The notes: generated by a model from the letters alone, not told the origin. Positions 9,083 through 20,262 are shown, counted from the stretch's first letter. The stretch: DNA of 64,000 nucleotides from Pseudomonas frederiksbergensis (GCF_035751725.1 NZ_CP142104.1:434001-498000), one strand, 5' to 3'. A program made the numbers and translations.

Positions 9083-10054
9083 ATGCAGACTTTGTACCCG
9101 CAGATCAAACCCCATGCCCGGCACGATCTGGCTGTCGATGACACCCACACGCTTTACGTCGATGAGAGCGGTTCGCCAGAAGGCCTGCCGGTGGTGTTCA
9201 TCCATGGTGGCCCGGGGGCGGGTTGCGATGCGCAGAGCCGTCGCTACTTCGACCCGAACCTGTACCGCATCGTCACCTTCGACCAACGCGGCTGCGGCCG
9301 GTCCACGCCCCACGCCAGCCTGGAAAACAACACCACCTGGGATCTGGTCGAGGACCTGGAGCGCATCCGCAAGCACTTGGGCATCGAAAAATGGGTGCTG
9401 TTCGGCGGCTCCTGGGGCTCGACGTTGGCCCTGGCCTACGCCCAAACCCATCCGGAGCGGGTACATGGCTTGATCTTGCGTGGGATCTTTCTCTGCCGTC
9501 CGCAGGAAATCGAGTGGTTTTACCAGGCCGGCGCCAGTCGCCTGTTTCCGGATTACTGGCAGGACTACATCGCGCCGATCCCTCTGGATGAGCGCGACGA
9601 CCTGCTCAGCGCTTTCCACAAGCGCCTGACCGGTAACGACCAGATCGCCCAGATGCACGCCGCCAAGGCCTGGTCGACCTGGGAGGGCCGCACCGCGACC
9701 CTGCGCCCGAACCCGTTGGTGGTCGACCGCTTCTCCGAACCGCAGCGCGCCCTGTCGATCGCCCGGATCGAATGCCACTATTTCACCAACAACGCTTTCC
9801 TCGAACCCAACCAGCTGATTCGCGACATGGGCAAGATCGCCCATTTGCCGGGCGTCATCGTGCACGGTCGCTACGACGTGATCTGTCCGCTGGACAACGC
9901 CTGGGAACTGCACCAGAACTGGCCCAACAGCGAACTGCAGGTGATTCGCGACGCCGGCCACGCAGCCTCGGAGCCAGGGATCACCGATGCGCTGGTGCGC
10001 GCGGCCGCGCAAATGGCCCGGCGCCTGCTTGACCTGCCGCCCGAAGAAGCATGA
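9083..10054 (+). CDS. pip: Prolyl aminopeptidase
   Basis: Removes N-terminal proline from peptides (peptidase family S33). The ATG at 9083 gives 323 residues, a standard length, with ACGGAGCG at 9071 as ribosome site; an ATG 27 bases upstream is in frame but poorly placed. HGGPGAG (41-47) forms the oxyanion region, [10 protein letters not shown] (67-76) is diagnostic for proline iminopeptidases, and GGSWG (108-112) holds the catalytic S110. The catalytic Asp is in GRYDVICP and the His in [10 protein letters not shown]. The stop overlaps the dtd start by 4 bases, so the two are translationally coupled. Confidence 0.95.
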   Translation: MQTLYPQIKPHARHDLAVDDTHTLYVDESGSPEGLPVVFIHGGPGAGCDAQSRRYFDPNLYRIVTFDQRGCGRSTPHASLENNTTWDLVEDLERIRKHLGIEKWVLFGGSWGSTLALAYAQTHPERVHGLILRGIFLCRPQEIEWFYQAGASRLFPDYWQDYIAPIPLDERDDLLSAFHKRLTGNDQIAQMHAAKAWSTWEGRTATLRPNPLVVDRFSEPQRALSIARIECHYFTNNAFLEPNQLIRDMGKIAHLPGVIVHGRYDVICPLDNAWELHQNWPNSELQVIRDAGHAASEPGITDALVRAAAQMARRLLDLPPEEA

Positions 10055-10488
10055 AAGGTCTGCTGCAACGGGTTCGCGGCGCCCGGGTAGAAGTCGCGGG
10101 CGAGATAGTCGGTGCGGTGGACCATGGCTTGCTGGTACTAGTGGCTGTCGAGCCCGGTGATACCCGGGCCCATGCAGACAAGCTCTTGCACAAACTGCTC
10201 AATTACCGGGTGTTCAGCGATGACGCCGGGAAGATGAACTTGTCCCTGGCGGATGTGGCAGGAGGGTTGCTCCTGGTTTCCCAGTTCACCCTGGCGGCGG
10301 ATACCAAAAGTGGCCTGCGTCCGAGTTTCTCCACCGCCGCGCCTCCTGCCCTTGGCGAAGAGTTGTTCAACTATTTGCTCAGCCAGGCGAAACAGGTGCA
10401 TGGCACCGTGGCATCAGGTAGATTCGGCGCCGACATGCAAGTGCATCTGGTCAATGATGGCCCGGTAACCTTCCTGTTACAGGCCTGA
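10051..10488 (+). CDS. dtd: D-aminoacyl-tRNA deacylase
   Basis: Proofreads translation by freeing tRNAs mischarged with D-amino acids (and glycine from tRNA-Ala). The 145-residue length is exactly that of the family. The N-terminus [15 protein letters not shown], the chirality-checking SQFTLAAD motif (about 78-85) and the C-terminal NDGPVTFLL (Gly-cisPro) motif are all present. The ATG overlaps the pip stop (ATGA). The operon appears to end here, because a 320-base gap follows. Confidence 0.95.
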   Translation: MKGLLQRVRGARVEVAGEIVGAVDHGLLVLVAVEPGDTRAHADKLLHKLLNYRVFSDDAGKMNLSLADVAGGLLLVSQFTLAADTKSGLRPSFSTAAPPALGEELFNYLLSQAKQVHGTVASGRFGADMQVHLVNDGPVTFLLQA

Positions 10489-10808
10489 AAGCGTTTGAAA
10501 CATCTTTTCGGTCCGGTTTCGAGGCAAAACAGGCTGTTTTCTCGATAAATACTTTACTAGCCCTGATGCGTTGTCACGCGGCGTACTAGATAATCGCGCG
10601 CTACGGGGGACCAGCGTTCGCTGGTCCATTTGACTTAGGTAGAGACTTGTCCTGAACCGTTTGGGGAATCATTTTGTCCCATCGGAGTCGGAACAATGCT
10701 CGCCAACTTGGCAAGAGTGGTCCGCAGGAACGGTTTTTCAGCGCCGTTACCGTGTAGATACTTTATCTGGCCGTTGGTTTTTTGATCAGTATTCGGCGAG
10801 GGTTGCTC
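10489..10808 (+). promoter_or_regulatory. Leader/upstream region of opgGH
   Basis: A 320-base gap with no convincing gene. It holds a perfect 8-bp hairpin, GGACCAGC and GCTGGTCC around GTTC (10608-10627), about 180 bases before opgG. The hairpin is followed by a pyrimidine-poor stretch without a U-run, so it is not a good terminator for dtd. An AT-rich patch (GATAAATACTTTACTAG, 10542-10560) could host promoter elements, but no clear -35/-10 pair was found. A long 5' leader for opgG is possible. Confidence 0.4.
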
Positions 10809-12581
10809 GTGATTGTTAGTCCCTGTAATGCACCAAAAATGACTGCCAAACGGTTTAGAAACGCTCTGGTAGCGGGCTCGGCCCTGTTGTGCCTGTTTGG
10901 CGCCGGCCAACTGTGGGCATTCAGCCTGGATGATGTATCGGCAAAAGCGCAAGAACTGGCCGGGCAGAAGTTCGAGGCCCCGCGCAGCAATTTGCCGAAC
11001 GAATTCCGCGAAATGAAATTCGCCGATTATCAGAAAATCCGTTTCCGTACCGAAAAAGCGGAATGGGCCGACCAGAAGACCCCGTTCCGGCTGTCCTTCT
11101 ACCACCAGGGCATGCACTTCGATACGCCGGTGAAGATCAACGAGATCACCGCGACCACCGTCGAAGAGATCAAATACGACCCGACGCGCTTCGATTTTGG
11201 TGACGTAAAGTTCGACCCCAAGGCCACCGAGCAGCTGGGCTACGCGGGTTTCCGCGTGTTGTACCCGATCAACAAGGCCGACAAGCAAGACGAGATCATG
11301 ACCATGCTGGGCGCGAGCTACTTCCGCGTCATCGGCAAGGGCCAGGTCTACGGCTTGTCCGCCCGTGGCATGGCCATCGACACCGCACTGCCGTCGGGTG
11401 AAGAGTTCCCGCGCTTTCGCGAGTTCTGGATCCAGCGTCCGAAACCGACCGACAAGCACCTGGTGATCTTCGCCCTGCTGGATTCGCCGCGGGCCACGGG
11501 CGCCTATCGCCTGACCCTGCGTCCAGGTACCGACACCGTCGTCGATGTGAAGTCGCGCGTGTTCCTGCGCGATCGCGTCAACAAGCTGGGCATCGCCCCA
11601 TTGACCAGCATGTTCCTGTTCGGCGCCAACCAACCGTCCAAAGTGCTGAACTATCGTCGTGAACTCCACGATTCCAGCGGCTTGTCCATCCATGCCGGCA
11701 ACGGTGAGTGGATCTGGCGTGCGCTGAACAATCCGAAACACCTGGCCGTAAGCAGCTTCTCGGTGGAAAACCCGCGTGGTTTCGGCTTGCTGCAACGGGG
11801 CCGTGACTTCAGCCACTACGAAGACCTGGACGATCGCTACGACAAGCGTCCAAGTGCCTGGATCGAACCAAAAGGCGACTGGGGCAAGGGCACCGTTAAC
11901 CTGGTGGAAATTCCGACCGCCGACGAAACCAACGACAACATCGTTGCGTTCTGGAGTCCGGAAAAACTGCCTGAGCCAGGCCAGCCGCTGGACTTCGCCT
12001 ATCGCCTGCACTGGACCCTCGATGAAGCCAGCCTGCACTCGCCAGACAGCGCCTGGGTCAAGCAGACCCTGCGTTCCACCGGTGACGTCAAGCAGTCCAA
12101 CCTGATCCGTCAGCCGGATGGCAGCGTGGCCTACCTGGTCGATTTCGAAGGCCCGTCCCTGCAAGCCCTGCCGGAAAACGCAGAAGTGCGCAGCCAGGTG
12201 AGCGTCGGCGACAACGGCGAGATCGTTGAAAACAGCGTGCGCTACAACCCGGAAACCAAGGGCTGGCGCCTGACGCTGCGCCTGAAGATCAAGGACCCGA
12301 GCAAGTCCACCGAGATGCGTGCCGCCCTGGTCCGGCCGCTTGTCCCGGTTGAACTGCCGGCCGCCTCGCATTCGGTGACCACCTTGGCCAAGGCTGACAA
12401 GGTCGCCAAGCAGCAGGGCGAGAAAGAGAAGACCAACGAGCAAGCCAGCGAGCAAAAAGAAGCCAAGGCCGTCAAGGCGTCCACCGCCGCCGCCGAGCCG
12501 ACCCCAACCCCACAGGAACCGGAGCAGACTGAGCAAGTCCTGACCGAGACCTGGAGCTATCAGTTGCCTGCCGATGAGTAA
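10809..12581 (+). CDS. opgG: Periplasmic glucan biosynthesis protein OpgG
   Basis: Periplasmic partner in synthesis of osmoregulated periplasmic glucans, acting on the beta-glucan chain extruded by OpgH. The start chosen is the GTG at 10809, with GAGGG 7 bases upstream, giving [17 protein letters not shown] and 590 residues; the ATG at 10839 is the alternative. The hydrophobic segment [19 protein letters not shown] is a signal peptide with likely cleavage after LWA. The mature part begins [21 protein letters not shown], as in OpgG. A C-terminal Lys/Glu/Ala-rich tail (about 515-570) is probably disordered. The last codons overlap opgH by 8 bases. Confidence 0.93.
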   Translation: MIVSPCNAPKMTAKRFRNALVAGSALLCLFGAGQLWAFSLDDVSAKAQELAGQKFEAPRSNLPNEFREMKFADYQKIRFRTEKAEWADQKTPFRLSFYHQGMHFDTPVKINEITATTVEEIKYDPTRFDFGDVKFDPKATEQLGYAGFRVLYPINKADKQDEIMTMLGASYFRVIGKGQVYGLSARGMAIDTALPSGEEFPRFREFWIQRPKPTDKHLVIFALLDSPRATGAYRLTLRPGTDTVVDVKSRVFLRDRVNKLGIAPLTSMFLFGANQPSKVLNYRRELHDSSGLSIHAGNGEWIWRALNNPKHLAVSSFSVENPRGFGLLQRGRDFSHYEDLDDRYDKRPSAWIEPKGDWGKGTVNLVEIPTADETNDNIVAFWSPEKLPEPGQPLDFAYRLHWTLDEASLHSPDSAWVKQTLRSTGDVKQSNLIRQPDGSVAYLVDFEGPSLQALPENAEVRSQVSVGDNGEIVENSVRYNPETKGWRLTLRLKIKDPSKSTEMRAALVRPLVPVELPAASHSVTTLAKADKVAKQQGEKEKTNEQASEQKEAKAVKASTAAAEPTPTPQEPEQTEQVLTETWSYQLPADE

Positions 12582-15144
12582 TACTCCCGTACAACCAGAA
12601 TCTCTTCGCGAGTATCTGGCCCATTTGCCGATGACCGACGAGCAGCGCGCCGAGCTGGCGGGCTGCAAGTCCTTCAGCGAATTGCATGAACGCCTGGCTT
12701 CCTCGACATTCGATGCACCCACCGAGTCGGCGCAAGCCTCGGTAGGTCGTCGCTTGACGCTGAGCACCGCTGAGGAACTCGAGGACGCCGAGATGCTGGC
12801 GCTCGATTCCAGCGGCCGGGTGTGCCTGAAGGCGACGCCGCCGATTCGCCGGACCAAGGTTGTGCCGGAGCCATGGCGTACCAATATCCTGGTACGTGCA
12901 TGGCGCCGCCTGACCGGTCGCACCAATCCGCCGAAGCCGCCCAAGGACGAACGCGTATTGCCGCACGCGCGTTGGCGCACCGTGGGGTCGATACGCCGCT
13001 ACATCCTGCTGATACTGATGCTTGGCCAGACCATCGTCGCCGGCTGGTACATGAAAGGCATCATGCCGTACCAGGGCTGGTCGCTGGTGGACCTGGACGA
13101 AGTGCTGCACCAGCCGCTGTTGCAAACGGCCACGCAAGTGCTGCCGTATGCGCTGCAAACCAGCATCCTGATCATGTTCGGGATTCTGTTCTGCTGGGTG
13201 TCGGCTGGTTTCTGGACCGCGCTGATGGGGTTCCTCGAACTGCTCACCGGTCACGACAAGTACCGTATCTCCGGGGCCAGCGCCGGCAACGAGCCGATCC
13301 CCAAGGACGCCCGCACCGCGCTGGTGATGCCGATCTGCAACGAGGATGTGCCACGGGTGTTCGCCGGCCTGCGCGCCACCTTCGAGTCAGTCGCAGCCAC
13401 GGGAGACCTGGATCGCTTCGACTTCTTCGTGCTCAGCGACAGTAACGAAACCGATATCTGCGTGGCCGAACAGCAGGCCTGGCTGGATGTCTGCCGCGAA
13501 ACCGGCGGCTTCGGCAAGATCTTCTACCGCCGTCGCCGTCGCCGCGTGAAGCGCAAGAGCGGCAACCTCGACGACTTCTGCCGTCGTTGGGGCAGTGACT
13601 ACAAGTACATGGTCGTGCTCGACGCTGACAGCGTCATGAGCGGCGAATGCCTGACCAGCCTGGTACGCCTGATGGAAGCCACGCCGGACGCCGGCATCAT
13701 CCAGACCGCGCCAAAGGCTTCGGGCATGGACACGCTGTATGCGCGCATGCAGCAGTTCGCCACCCGCGTCTATGGCCCGCTGTTCACTGCCGGCCTGCAC
13801 TTCTGGCAACTGGGTGAATCCCACTATTGGGGCCACAACGCGATCATCCGCATGAAGCCGTTTATCGACCACTGCGCCTTGGCGCCGTTGCCCGGTAAAG
13901 GTGCGTTCTCGGGCGCGATCCTCTCCCACGACTTCGTCGAAGCCGCGCTGATGCGCCGTGCGGGTTGGGGTGTGTGGATTGCCTACGATTTGCCGGGCAG
14001 CTACGAGGAATTGCCGCCGAACCTGCTGGACGAACTCAAGCGTGACCGTCGCTGGTGCCACGGCAACCTGATGAACTTCCGGCTGTTCCTGGTCAAGGGC
14101 ATGCACCCGGTGCACCGCGCGGTGTTCCTGACCGGCGTGATGTCCTACCTGTCGGCACCGCTGTGGTTCTTCTTCCTGGTGCTCTCCACCGCGCTGCTGG
14201 CGGTCAATACGCTGATGGAACCGCAGTACTTCCTGGAGCCGCGCCAGTTGTATCCGCTCTGGCCACAATGGCATCCGGAGAAGGCCATCGCGCTGTTCTC
14301 CACCACCATCGTGCTGCTGTTCCTGCCCAAGCTCTTGAGCATCGTGCTGATCTGGGCAAAAGGCGCGACGGAGTTCGGCGGCAAGTTCAAGGTCACCCTG
14401 TCGATGCTGCTGGAGATGCTCTTCTCCATGCTGCTGGCGCCGGTGCGCATGATTTTCCACACTCGCTTCGTCCTCGCCGCTTTCCTGGGCTGGGCCGCGA
14501 CCTGGAACTCGCCGAAGCGTGACGACGACTCCACGCCGTGGAGCGAAGCCGTCAAGCGCCACGGCCCGCAGACCCTGTTGGGCTTCTTCTGGGCACTGCT
14601 GGTGATCTGGCTGAACCCGAGCTTCCTGTGGTGGCTGGTGCCGATTGTCGGCTCGCTGATGCTGTCGATCCCGGTCTCGGTGATTTCCAGTCGCGTGGGC
14701 CTGGGCTTGAAGTCCCGTGATGAAAGCCTGTTCCTCATTCCTGAGGAATACGCACCGCCACAGGAGCTGCTGTCGACAGACCAGTACACCCATGAAAACC
14801 GTTGGCACGCGCTGAACGACGGTTTCATCCGGGCGGTGGTCGATCCACGACAGAACGCCTTGGCGTGCGCATTGGCGACATCGCGTCACGGCCAGGCCGA
14901 GCCTATCGAGTGGCTGCGGGTCGAGCGCGTTCGTCACGCTTTGAAGGTCGGCCCTGCTGGTCTCAATAACGCTGAGCGACTGGCCTTGCTGAGCGACCCG
15001 GTGGCCTTGTCCCGCCTGCATGAGCAGGTCTGGAGCGAGGCGCATCCGGAGTGGCTGGCGGCGTGGCGTGAGTCGGTGAAGGCTGACCCGCACGCACCGT
15101 TGTTGCCGCTGCAGCCGGTGAGCGTACAGCCTCAACTGGCCTGA
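12574..15144 (+). CDS. opgH: Glucans biosynthesis glucosyltransferase OpgH
   Basis: Inner-membrane family 2 glycosyltransferase that polymerises UDP-glucose into the beta-1,2-glucan backbone. At 856 residues it matches OpgH. Visible are two N-terminal membrane segments ([37 protein letters not shown]), a cytoplasmic catalytic domain with [24 protein letters not shown] and the [11 protein letters not shown] acceptor motif (the QxxRW-type site), then a cluster of C-terminal membrane segments. The long cytoplasmic tail ends in Pro/Gln-rich sequence. Start overlaps opgG, so synthesis is coupled. A strong terminator follows directly. Confidence 0.96.
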   Translation: MSNTPVQPESLREYLAHLPMTDEQRAELAGCKSFSELHERLASSTFDAPTESAQASVGRRLTLSTAEELEDAEMLALDSSGRVCLKATPPIRRTKVVPEPWRTNILVRAWRRLTGRTNPPKPPKDERVLPHARWRTVGSIRRYILLILMLGQTIVAGWYMKGIMPYQGWSLVDLDEVLHQPLLQTATQVLPYALQTSILIMFGILFCWVSAGFWTALMGFLELLTGHDKYRISGASAGNEPIPKDARTALVMPICNEDVPRVFAGLRATFESVAATGDLDRFDFFVLSDSNETDICVAEQQAWLDVCRETGGFGKIFYRRRRRRVKRKSGNLDDFCRRWGSDYKYMVVLDADSVMSGECLTSLVRLMEATPDAGIIQTAPKASGMDTLYARMQQFATRVYGPLFTAGLHFWQLGESHYWGHNAIIRMKPFIDHCALAPLPGKGAFSGAILSHDFVEAALMRRAGWGVWIAYDLPGSYEELPPNLLDELKRDRRWCHGNLMNFRLFLVKGMHPVHRAVFLTGVMSYLSAPLWFFFLVLSTALLAVNTLMEPQYFLEPRQLYPLWPQWHPEKAIALFSTTIVLLFLPKLLSIVLIWAKGATEFGGKFKVTLSMLLEMLFSMLLAPVRMIFHTRFVLAAFLGWAATWNSPKRDDDSTPWSEAVKRHGPQTLLGFFWALLVIWLNPSFLWWLVPIVGSLMLSIPVSVISSRVGLGLKSRDESLFLIPEEYAPPQELLSTDQYTHENRWHALNDGFIRAVVDPRQNALACALATSRHGQAEPIEWLRVERVRHALKVGPAGLNNAERLALLSDPVALSRLHEQVWSEAHPEWLAAWRESVKADPHAPLLPLQPVSVQPQLA

Positions 15145-15149
15145 TACGC

Positions 15150-15185
15150 AAAAAGCCCCGCTTCTGGAAGGAAGCGGGGCTTTTT
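15150..15185 (+). terminator. Intrinsic terminator of opgGH
   Basis: A 15-bp perfect stem (AAAAAGCCCCGCTTC with its complement) around a 6-base loop, ending in TTTTT. It lies 6 bases after the opgH stop. Confidence 0.92.
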
Positions 15186-15217
15186 GTTGGGCGTATTTTC
15201 TATCTGCGGATCGCCGT

Positions 15218-15240
15218 TGTGGCGAGGGAGCTTGCTCCCG
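15218..15240. repeat. Single REP unit
   Basis: TGTGGCGAGGGAGCTTGCTC is a common fluorescent-Pseudomonas REP variant containing the GGGAGC-TT-GCTCCC palindrome. It lies just after the DUF6124-type gene on its 3' side; an opposite copy lies at 15996-16021. Confidence 0.75.
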
Positions 15241-15254
15241 ATGTTGTTGTGCGG

Positions 15255-15596
15255 TCAGTGCTGCGGGTTGATGCTATCCAACATCCGGTTTGCCAATAAC
15301 CTACTCAGTTCGATCAGTTGCTGAATGCCGAAGGCAACGTGGCGCCGAGAGCCTTTCAGGTCAAACGCAAGGTCGCTGACCATGGCATCGGCTGAGGCCA
15401 GGTTTTCGCTGAGGTTGGCCAGCAGGCTTTCGGTGTCGATGCCTTCTACGAGGGCGAAGAGCTGGCCTGGCGACGGTTTGTTCTCGGATTTGGCCTGTTT
15501 GGGGTTCAGGTAGTAGTCGAGCGCGCGATCGGTGGCTTCCTGGAGTTTCTTGGGATCGGTTTCTGGTTCTGGAGGGTTGGGGGTGGCTTTGTGCAT
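15255..15596 (-). CDS. Small DUF6124-like protein
   Basis: A 113-residue soluble protein, MHKATPNPPEPETDPKKLQE at the N-terminus, recognised as resembling the DUF6124 family of small Pseudomonas proteins with a start of the type FKxTPNPPE and a DRALDYYLNP segment. Function is unknown. The ATG at 15596 has AAGGAGCG 6 bases upstream on this strand; an ATG 36 bases earlier is less well placed. It shows a Pro-rich, probably disordered N-terminus, then helices (LFALVEGIDTESLLANLSEN). There is no signal peptide and no membrane segment. It stands alone, opposite to opgGH, between two REP units. Confidence 0.7.
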   Translation of the reverse strand: MHKATPNPPEPETDPKKLQEATDRALDYYLNPKQAKSENKPSPGQLFALVEGIDTESLLANLSENLASADAMVSDLAFDLKGSRRHVAFGIQQLIELSRLLANRMLDSINPQH

Positions 15597-15910
15597 GGTT
15601 GACGCTCCTTGATTAATGGAGCCGCCAGGCATCGCTGCTAAACGAAAAGGGTGGCGGCGGTACGCGGGTTAGCAGACCAGGAATCAAGGAACCCGGCGCA
15701 CCGAAGTGCCCCACGCACAGCCGCCATAAAGCGGACCTGCGTGCCTTGATATTGTGCCGAGCTGCTAAACCCGATCGCTGAACTGACAGCGACCTGCAAA
15801 CGTTAGAGTCTCGGGCCAAGGCACACAAGCCGGCGGATTCTGGCGTAGTTGTAGGCAATGGCGCAAGGCTCCGTAGCCTTGGGATGACGGACTGTGGGAG
15901 CGGGGGATTT

Positions 15911-15978
15911 TTGTGTGTATATCCGTTATTTAGGTAACGGCTAAGTCGCCGTGACCTAAATAACGGATATACACACAA
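15911..15978. repeat. 68-base near-perfect intergenic palindrome
   Basis: Two 31-base arms (15911-15941 and 15948-15978) match as inverted repeats with one mismatch and enclose TAAGTC. The arms begin TTGTGTGTATATCCGTTATT. It is much longer and more AT-rich than a terminator stem, and lacks a terminal U-run. It sits between REP-like fragments in a 440-base gap (15597-16036) that otherwise holds no gene. It resembles other Pseudomonas intergenic repeats recalled with TGTACATATCC-type ends, so it may be a member of a dispersed family. Confidence 0.75.
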
Positions 15979-15995
15979 GGGCGGCTGCGCCACCC

Positions 15996-16021
15996 AGCGG
16001 GAGCAAGCTCCCTCGCCACGG
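15996..16021. repeat. Single REP unit, inverted to that at 15218
   Basis: Contains AGCGGGAGCAAGCTCCCTCG followed by CCACGG, the reverse-oriented counterpart of the unit at 15218-15240. It lies 15 bases downstream of the chemoreceptor gene stop. Confidence 0.75.
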
Positions 16022-16036
16022 TTTTGCGTAGGCCTG

Positions 16037-17953
16037 CTAGACCCTGAACCGCCCCACCAACGTCTGCAAATGAACCCCCAACCGCGCCAACTCCGCGCTG
16101 GAAGCCGCAGTCTCTTCACTGGACGACGCCGTCTGCTCCGACACATCACGCACGTTCAGCACACTGCGATTGATCTCCTCGGCCACCGCACTCTGCTGCT
16201 CGGCCGCCGCGGCGATCTGCTGGTTCATCGACTGGATCGCTGAGACCGTGCGCGTGATGTTCTCCAGCGAGCCTCCCGCACGGCGGGTCAGTTCAACGCT
16301 GCTGTCGGTCAGGCTGCGGCTGTTGTCCATGATCGTCGCAACCTGTTCAGTACCGTTTTGCAGGCCAACGATCAGTTCTTCGATCTCCTCGGTGGACTTC
16401 TGGGTGCGTTGGGCCAGGCTGCGGACTTCATCGGCCACCACCGCGAAACCACGTCCGGCTTCACCGGCACGGGCTGCTTCGATGGCGGCGTTGAGGGCCA
16501 GCAGGTTGGTTTGCTGGGCCACGGACTTGATCACGTCCAGGACGCTGCCGATCTTGTCGCTTTCACGCTTCAGATCGCCCATGGCGGCGGTAGAGTTGCC
16601 CACTTCCAGCGCCAGGCGCTCGATCTGGGCGATGGCTTCGCCGACGACCTTGTCGCCTTCGCGGGCCTGTTGGTCTGCGGCGACGGCGGCCTCGGAAGCT
16701 TCCTCGGCGTTGCGTGCCACTTCCTGCACCGTAGCGGTCATTTCGTGCATGGCCGTGGCGACCTGATCGGTTTCCACTTTTTGGCTGTTGACCCCGGCGC
16801 TGGTCTGCTCGGTCACGGCTGAGAGTTGTTCGGCGGCACTGGCGATCTGGGTGACACCTTCACCGATACCACCGATCAACTGCCGCAAGCCCACCGTCAT
16901 GCGTTGCATGGCGCGTTGCAGTTGGCCGAGTTCGTCGCGGCGTTCGGAGGTGAGATTGTGGGTCAGGTCGCCGGCGGCGACGCGTTCTGCCACTTTCAGA
17001 GTTTCATCCAGCGGGCCGACGATCTGCCGGGTAATCAGCAGCGCGGCAAAAACGCCAAACAGCAGTGCCAGGGCGGCGGCTGCGATCAGGACGGTCTTGG
17101 CCTGGGCGGTGTCGTGGTCGCGCACGGCGGTCTGGGACACGGTGAGTTTCTGGCTGGAATCGATCAATACCTGGCCTTGCTCACTCATGCGCTGCAACGC
17201 GGCGCCGTTATCGAGTTGGGAGTCGCGGAACTGGCTGACCGCCGCCCGATAGATGTTCATCGAGTCGCTGGCCTGCTGGAGTTTGTCGGCGTGCTCCTCG
17301 GGCAACTGCGCCGGCAAGCGTGCCAGCAGTTTCAAGACATCGGTGATTGCATCGATGGCCGGCTGTTGGGCCTCGCTCTTGCCGCTGTAGGTGTAGCCGC
17401 GAACTTGATAGCGTGCCTGCTGGATCGCCCTGCTCAGGGTCACTATGTTGTTGAACTGGGTGATGTCGCCGCCTTGCAGCAGCGCTTTTTCCACTTCGGC
17501 GACGCGGGCCACGGTGTTGTCGGCACTGGCGCCCAGCTTGCTGCGGGCATCTTCGCGGCTGACGGTGGCGCTGGTCATCTGGGCGAAGGCGCTTTTGTAT
17601 TCGGCGACGGCGGCCAGTTGCTGGTCGATCAACGCAACGTCGGCTGGCTGTTCAATCAGCTCGCGAGCGGTCTTGAGCCCTGCTTCGAGTTTGCCGAGCA
17701 GGTCGTTGACCTGTTGCGGCCCTTTCTCGCCCCGGGTGGTGTTGTAGTCGATGCTTGCCAGGTTCAAGTCCTTGCTCAGGTCGTTGAGACTGGCAATGAA
17801 CCCCAGCTTGTCGCCCCGGCTGATGACATTGCCCAGGCCGGACCAACCGGTGAACGCAATCATCAAGGTAAGGAACAGCACCAGGCCGAAGCCTGCACCG
17901 AGTTTGCGGTTAACGCTTACATTTCCCAGACCTTGGGCAAGCCACCGGAACAT
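16037..17953 (-). CDS. Methyl-accepting chemotaxis protein, HBM-type
   Basis: A 638-residue membrane chemoreceptor. TM1 is about 18-37 and TM2 lies in [20 protein letters not shown] (~285-307), framing a ~245-residue all-helical periplasmic domain, the size of a helical bimodular (HBM) sensor. A HAMP domain ([24 protein letters not shown]) follows, then the signalling domain with the invariant hairpin tip [20 protein letters not shown]. The C-terminus ends VGRFRV without a CheR-docking pentapeptide. GGGAG precedes the ATG. By position (next to rsmE and tatC) it corresponds, from memory, to PAO1 McpK, an alpha-ketoglutarate receptor; HBM receptors sense organic acids, but the ligand here is not provable. 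Confidence 0.88.
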   Translation of the reverse strand: MFRWLAQGLGNVSVNRKLGAGFGLVLFLTLMIAFTGWSGLGNVISRGDKLGFIASLNDLSKDLNLASIDYNTTRGEKGPQQVNDLLGKLEAGLKTARELIEQPADVALIDQQLAAVAEYKSAFAQMTSATVSREDARSKLGASADNTVARVAEVEKALLQGGDITQFNNIVTLSRAIQQARYQVRGYTYSGKSEAQQPAIDAITDVLKLLARLPAQLPEEHADKLQQASDSMNIYRAAVSQFRDSQLDNGAALQRMSEQGQVLIDSSQKLTVSQTAVRDHDTAQAKTVLIAAAALALLFGVFAALLITRQIVGPLDETLKVAERVAAGDLTHNLTSERRDELGQLQRAMQRMTVGLRQLIGGIGEGVTQIASAAEQLSAVTEQTSAGVNSQKVETDQVATAMHEMTATVQEVARNAEEASEAAVAADQQAREGDKVVGEAIAQIERLALEVGNSTAAMGDLKRESDKIGSVLDVIKSVAQQTNLLALNAAIEAARAGEAGRGFAVVADEVRSLAQRTQKSTEEIEELIVGLQNGTEQVATIMDNSRSLTDSSVELTRRAGGSLENITRTVSAIQSMNQQIAAAAEQQSAVAEEINRSVLNVRDVSEQTASSSEETAASSAELARLGVHLQTLVGRFRV

Positions 17954-18052
17954 GCTGATACTCCCTTGGAGCGCTGATTTTGGTTTTATAGGGACTGTAT
18001 CGGCGGCTTTGGTGGGATCTGTAGGAACTGCTGGAGATTTCGTCGCGAGGGG

Positions 18053-18760
18053 TCAGAACAGCCGTGCAAGCAGCGCCGTAACCGCGGTTTCCACCCGCAG
18101 GATCCGCTCGCCAAGCTGCACCGGTTGCAGGCCGGCCTTGGCCAGCAGGTCGATCTCGTAGGGGATCCAGCCGCCTTCGGGGCCGATTGCCAGGGTTACG
18201 GGTTCCGTCAGGGCCCGGGGGCAGGGCGGGTGGTTGCCCGGGTGGCCGACCAGCCCGAGGGTGCCGTCCACGATAGCCGGCAGACGGTCTTCGACGAAGG
18301 GTTTGAAGCGTTTTTCGATGACGATTTCCGGCAGCACGCTGTCCCGGGCCTGCTCCAGGCCAAGGATCAACTGCTCTCGAATCGCCTCGGGCTCCAGGAA
18401 CGGCGTCTGCCAGAAGCTCTTTTCCACGCGATAGCTATTGACCAGCACCACGCGCGGCACGCCCATGGTCGCCACGGTCTGGAACACTCGCCTGAGCATT
18501 TTAGGACGCGGCAGGGCGAGCACCAGGGTCAACGGCAGCTTGGCCGGTGGCGGCTGGTCGAGGGTCACTTGCAGTTCGGCCTCGCGAGGATCCAGGCGCA
18601 GCACCTGGGCCGAGCCCATCAACCCGCCGATGCGCCCGACCCGCAGGCTGTCGCCGACGGCGCTGCGGTGGACTTCCTGCATATGGGTCAAGCGGCGATC
18701 GCTCAGGACGACGCGGTCAGGCCCGATGAAGTCGGCCTCTTCGAGCAGCAGCAGGTTCAC
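18053..18760 (-). CDS. rsmE: 16S rRNA (uracil-1498-N3)-methyltransferase
   Basis: Methylates U1498 of 16S rRNA using S-adenosylmethionine. The 235-residue protein has an N-terminal PUA-like part ([21 protein letters not shown] region) and a C-terminal SPOUT trefoil-knot domain with the cofactor loop [14 protein letters not shown] and the closing [17 protein letters not shown]. The start overlaps the tatC stop (ATGA), so it is the last gene of the tat transcript. Confidence 0.95.
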   Translation of the reverse strand: MNLLLLEEADFIGPDRVVLSDRRLTHMQEVHRSAVGDSLRVGRIGGLMGSAQVLRLDPREAELQVTLDQPPPAKLPLTLVLALPRPKMLRRVFQTVATMGVPRVVLVNSYRVEKSFWQTPFLEPEAIREQLILGLEQARDSVLPEIVIEKRFKPFVEDRLPAIVDGTLGLVGHPGNHPPCPRALTEPVTLAIGPEGGWIPYEIDLLAKAGLQPVQLGERILRVETAVTALLARLF

Positions 18761-19554
18761 GCTTGGGTCGCTGGTGGCTGGTCGTTGTGGTCATCGACCG
18801 GCTGGTCCGCGGGCTCTTCTTCCCGGCGCTTGCGCACCAGGCCACCGAACAGGATGCCGACTTCGAACAGCAGCCACATCGGCACGGCCAGCAACGTCTG
18901 GGAGAAAATGTCCGGCGGGGTCAGGATCATGCCGACCACGAAGCAACCGATGATCACGTACGGGCGGATCTTCTTCAGATAGGCGACGTCGACCACGCCG
19001 ATCCACACGAGCAACACCACCGCCACCGGGATTTCGAACGCCACGCCGAAGGCGAAGAACAGCGTCATGACGAAATCCAGATAGCTGGTGATGTCGGTCA
19101 TCATCTCCACGCCCGCCGGAGTGGCGGCGGCGAAGAATTTGAAGATCAGCGGAAATACCAGGAAATACGCGAAGGCCATGCCGGTGTAGAACAGCATGAT
19201 GCTCGACACCAGCAGCGGCACGGCGATGCGTTTTTCGTGCTTGTACAGGCCCGGTGCAATGAAGCCCCAGATCTGGTGCAGGATCACCGGGATCGCCAGG
19301 AACAGCGAGACCATCATCGTCAGTTTCAGTGGCGTCAGGAACGGCGACGACACGTCGGTGGCGATCATCGTCGCGCCCACCGGCAGGTACTCGCGCAGCG
19401 GCGTGGAGACGAAGGTGTAGATCTGCTGGGTGAACGAGAACAGCCCGGCGAAGATAATGAAAACCGCCGCGACGCAACGCAGCAGACGGGTGCGCAACTC
19501 GGTGAGGTGCGATACCAGCGGCATCGGCTGGTCGTTTTCAGGGATATCGCTCAT
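18757..19554 (-). CDS. tatC: Sec-independent protein translocase TatC
   Basis: Core membrane receptor for twin-arginine signal peptides. The 265-residue protein has six predicted membrane spans and family motifs [12 protein letters not shown] at the N-terminus, the periplasmic PLREYLP loop, [32 protein letters not shown], and [16 protein letters not shown]. The C-terminal tail is charged ([20 protein letters not shown]), probably cytoplasmic. It overlaps tatB upstream and rsmE downstream by 4 bases each (ATGA). Confidence 0.97.
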   Translation of the reverse strand: MSDIPENDQPMPLVSHLTELRTRLLRCVAAVFIIFAGLFSFTQQIYTFVSTPLREYLPVGATMIATDVSSPFLTPLKLTMMVSLFLAIPVILHQIWGFIAPGLYKHEKRIAVPLLVSSIMLFYTGMAFAYFLVFPLIFKFFAAATPAGVEMMTDITSYLDFVMTLFFAFGVAFEIPVAVVLLVWIGVVDVAYLKKIRPYVIIGCFVVGMILTPPDIFSQTLLAVPMWLLFEVGILFGGLVRKRREEEPADQPVDDHNDQPPATQA

Positions 19555-19964
19555 GGGGCTCGCGGCGGCAAAGTGGGATCGTTGGGAGTTGGTGTCGTCG
19601 CAGGCGCCGGATCGACCGGTTTCGCCGGTTCAGCCACTGTTGGCGCAGCTTCGACGGCCGGTGCCTGGGGTGCGATCGTCGGCTCGGCCACTGGCTGCAC
19701 CGGCGTCGGCTCATGCTGGGTCGGTGTGAAGATTTTCCGAGCTTCCTGTTCCAGCGACAGGATGTGTTCGTTGTGCAGCTGCCGACGGATGTCGTCGGCG
19801 CCGATTTCACGTTCAACTTCCTGTTTGATCGCATTGAAGCTGCGCTTCAGGCGGCCGATCCACAGGCCGGCGGTACGCGCAGCGCCCGGCAGGCGCTCAG
19901 GGCCCAGCACCAGCAGGGCGACGAGGCCGACGAGCAGCAGTTCAGTGAAGCTGATCCCAAACAT
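19551..19964 (-). CDS. tatB: Twin-arginine translocase subunit TatB
   Basis: Partner of TatC in twin-arginine signal recognition. The 137-residue protein starts [20 protein letters not shown], the single N-terminal membrane helix with the conserved Glu, followed by [21 protein letters not shown], an amphipathic helix. The C-terminal half is a Pro/Ala/Thr-rich disordered tail. It lies 10 bases after tatA and overlaps tatC. Confidence 0.96.
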   Translation of the reverse strand: MFGISFTELLLVGLVALLVLGPERLPGAARTAGLWIGRLKRSFNAIKQEVEREIGADDIRRQLHNEHILSLEQEARKIFTPTQHEPTPVQPVAEPTIAPQAPAVEAAPTVAEPAKPVDPAPATTPTPNDPTLPPRAP

Positions 19965-19974
19965 TAGTCAGTGC

Positions 19975-20262
19975 TCACGAGTCTTTGCGGGTTGGCTCTT
20001 CGACTTTCTGGGCCTGCACGTCGATGGTATTCGGCGCGTTCACAGGCTGTGTGGCCTGCGGATGTACCGGTTGGGCCGGCTGCACGGGTTGAGCCTGGTT
20101 GGTCGTCGGTTCGGCCGGTTTCTCATCATCGTTCATGGCCTTGCGGAAGCCCTTGATCGACTCACCGACATCGGTGCCGAGGTTCTTCAGTTTCTTGGTA
20201 CCGAACACCAGCACCACGACCACCAGAATGACGACCCAGTGTTTCCAGTCAAAGATACCCAT
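19975..20262 (-). CDS. tatA: Twin-arginine translocase subunit TatA
   Basis: Pore-forming subunit of the Tat system. The 95-residue protein begins [20 protein letters not shown], one membrane helix, then the [20 protein letters not shown] amphipathic helix typical of TatA. The tail is rich in Pro/Gln/Thr ([17 protein letters not shown]), longer than in the E. coli protein. Directly follows hisE by 24 bases, suggesting a his-tat transcript. Confidence 0.97.
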   Translation of the reverse strand: MGIFDWKHWVVILVVVVLVFGTKKLKNLGTDVGESIKGFRKAMNDDEKPAEPTTNQAQPVQPAQPVHPQATQPVNAPNTIDVQAQKVEEPTRKDS

